From positions 1 to 6,548 of the forward strand of contig CAXAZF010000021.1 in NCBI GenBank assembly GCA_963973455.1: a stretch of 6,548 bases of DNA. Reading direction: 5' to 3'. The position numbers and the translations under genes are program-made. Every line of letters begins with the position of its first letter. Position 1 is the stretch's first letter. This stretch comes from Marixanthomonas sp002364245. Its GTDB lineage: Bacteria; Bacteroidota; Bacteroidia; Flavobacteriales; Flavobacteriaceae. The notes under the pieces are model-generated. The model worked only from the letters and a program-made list of their open reading frames with translations, made no database searches and was not told the DNA's origin. Of the stretch, positions 5,423 to 6,548 are shown in pieces.

Positions 5423-5731
5423 GTGAAAGTTGTAGCAATCATTTTATCGTTTTATTTCTTGGCACTCAATGTAGTGCCTTGTAGCGATGCGGCAAATAGT
5501 GCCGATGATACCCAAGTTGTTACGGTAATAGATATTGATGGCGACCACGACCAAGACTGTGAGTTATGCTCGCCTTTCTGTCAATGTCATTGCTGCCACG
5601 TTCATACCATAAATTTTGGACTTGCTGCTTTTGAGCCGCTACAGCCTGCTATTCCTCAAGAATTCTTTGTCCATTTTGATGACCTTGGCAAAGATGTTCC
5701 CCATTCCCTTTTTCAGCCACCTCGGGCATAA
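5423..5731 (+). CDS. DUF6660-type Cys/His-rich exported protein
   Basis: A 102-aa protein. From the GTG start it has a short signal-like segment (MKVVAIILSFYFLALNVVPC, ending at C20) and then an acidic linker. A dense Cys/His cluster follows at about 42-61, with C46, C49, C53, C55, C57, C58 and H42, H56, H59, H61, including CELCSPFCQCHCCHVH. The Pro-containing sequence before C20 is not a good lipobox, though lipidation is possible. This architecture matches DUF6660-type proteins of Bacteroidota, commonly encoded next to CzcA/CusA efflux systems. Metal binding in the periplasm is inferred from the cluster and from the RND pump gene downstream. An ATG start at 5303 would overlap DUF932 and bury the signal segment, so GTG 5423 is preferred. 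Confidence 0.75.
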   Translation: MKVVAIILSFYFLALNVVPCSDAANSADDTQVVTVIDIDGDHDQDCELCSPFCQCHCCHVHTINFGLAAFEPLQPAIPQEFFVHFDDLGKDVPHSLFQPPRA

Positions 5732-5762
5732 TTCAGTTTTCATAGGACAACTATATCCTGTT

Positions 5763-5791
5763 TTGACGTGTCCATCTATTGGGTTCGTCAA
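5763..5791. repeat. inverted repeat in the DUF6660-CzcA gap
   Basis: TTGACG (5763-5768) and CGTCAA (5786-5791) are a perfect 6-bp inverted repeat separated by 17 bases. It could be an operator or the base of an RNA hairpin. No U tract follows, so it is not an obvious terminator. Confidence 0.3.
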
Positions 5792-5794
5792 CAT

Positions 5795-5822
5795 AGTGCA
5801 TTGCATTTTTATGTAATGTGCT
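5795..5822 (+). promoter_or_regulatory. 12-bp RNA hairpin upstream of the RND pump gene
   Basis: As RNA, 5795-5806 (AGTGCATTGCAT) pairs along its whole length with 5811-5822 (ATGTAATGTGCT) around a UUUU loop, using nine Watson-Crick and three G-U pairs. It ends 35 bases before the ATG of the pump gene. The lack of a 3' U tract argues against a terminator; processing or stability control of a shared transcript is possible. Confidence 0.4.
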
Positions 5823-5857
5823 CAACAAGAATTTCAACTGAATTAACATCCTTATCT

Positions 5858-6548
5858 ATGATTAATAAAATCATTGATTTTTCAATCAATAACAAATTTA
5901 TTATTGGTCTTTTTACCTTGACTCTTATAGGTGTCGGTATCTGGTCAATGGCAACGGTAAATCTTGGGTCTGTGCCAGATATTACCAATAATCAGGTGCA
6001 GGTTATCACGCAATCGCCCAATCTGGGAACGGAAGATATTGAACAGTTCGTAACCTATCCCGTAGAACTATCTATGGGTAATTTACCAGGCGTTACAGAA
6101 ATAAGATCTATCTCACGCTTTGGACTTTCCGTAGTTACTATCGTTTTTGAAGACGATATGGGAACCTATCTTCCTCGACAGCTTGTAGGGGAAAAACTAA
6201 ACGAACTGGGCGAATCCATTCCTGAAAAATTTGGAAGTCCATCTATGGGACCCATCTCTACTGGTTTGGGTCAAATCTATGAATACACTATAAAGCCAGA
6301 AGAAGGTTTTGAAACCAAGTATTCGCCTATGGAACTGCGCACGGTGCAGGACTGGGTTATCAAAAGACAACTCACATTATTGGAAGGCGTTGTAGAGGTC
6401 AACTCTTATGGCGGCAGTATCAAACAGTATGAAGTTGCTGTCGATCCTGAGAAGTTGAACAGTATGGGAATCAGTATTTCACAAGTGTACGAGGCTCTTG
6501 CTATGAACAATGTCAATACAGGTGGTGCCTATATTGAGAAAAATAAAA
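5858..6548 (+). CDS. CzcA/CusA-family heavy-metal RND efflux pump, N-terminal part
   Basis: The first 230 codons of an inner-membrane RND proton antiporter that would expel divalent or monovalent heavy metals through a tripartite complex with a membrane-fusion protein and an outer-membrane channel. A first membrane helix spans about 13-31 and is followed by family motifs: VPDITNNQVQV (39-49), RSISRFGLSVVTIVF (83-97), and MGPISTGLGQIYEY (130-143), then the start of the periplasmic porter domain. VPDITNNQVQV and SRFGLSVVT favour the CzcA-like side over E. coli CusA, but the metal cannot be assigned because the transmembrane signature region lies outside the window. Full proteins are over 1,000 aa, so most is missing. 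ATG 5858 gives the usual short tail before the first helix. No Shine-Dalgarno is seen. It is probably co-transcribed with the DUF6660 gene 126 bases upstream. Confidence 0.93.
   Translation, partial: MINKIIDFSINNKFIIGLFTLTLIGVGIWSMATVNLGSVPDITNNQVQVITQSPNLGTEDIEQFVTYPVELSMGNLPGVTEIRSISRFGLSVVTIVFEDDMGTYLPRQLVGEKLNELGESIPEKFGSPSMGPISTGLGQIYEYTIKPEEGFETKYSPMELRTVQDWVIKRQLTLLEGVVEVNSYGGSIKQYEVAVDPEKLNSMGISISQVYEALAMNNVNTGGAYIEKNK

Noticed and set aside
5616..5816. 66-codon ORF in another frame at the end of the DUF6660 gene
   Set aside because: It overlaps a recognisable gene for over half its length, continues into structured intergenic DNA, and has no family resemblance.

Overview
The window looks like Bacteroidota chromosome, most likely Flavobacteriaceae. 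The evidence is the AT-rich intergenic DNA, starts with no Shine-Dalgarno sequence, promoter boxes of the TAnnTTTG type (TATATTTG before the tRNAs, TATCTTTG before the DUF6660 gene), and protein families typical of that phylum. It appears to span the edge between ordinary chromosome (about 1-1715) and an acquired island that begins at a tRNA-Leu locus and runs off the right end.

Left part: an M20 metallo-dipeptidase gene on the minus strand with its own terminator. It is followed on the plus strand by a good promoter, a tRNA-Leu copy broken after the anticodon loop (1716-1755), and a complete tRNA-Leu(UAG) (1790-1871) with a strong terminator. The broken and intact copies share an 11-bp core across the anticodon loop, as expected for a site where a tyrosine recombinase has acted. 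No integrase gene is present. A pair of direct GGTACAACAT repeats and a 28-codon minus-strand ORF lie where one might be expected.

Middle part: two transcription units, each opening with a copy of the same 140-bp leader (2114-2253 and 4165-4304, 130/140 identical by eye). The first leader precedes an orphan ParB-like protein with a four-cysteine motif and a long C-terminal extension, and that gene ends at a strong terminator. The second precedes an unrecognised 53-aa protein whose stop overlaps the start of a DUF932-type protein. These resemble the maintenance or early genes of an integrative element or plasmid. The shared leader suggests that the two units are regulated together.

Right part: metal-resistance cargo. 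A 102-aa Cys/His-rich DUF6660-type exported protein has a promoter box almost touching its GTG start and a 15-bp dyad just upstream. It is followed by the first 230 codons of a CzcA/CusA-type heavy-metal RND pump, which is cut by the window end. The 126-bp gap between them holds a fully paired 12-bp RNA hairpin.

The most unusual feature is the duplicated, apparently structured leader. Next are the broken/intact tRNA-Leu pair and the small ORF coupled to DUF932.
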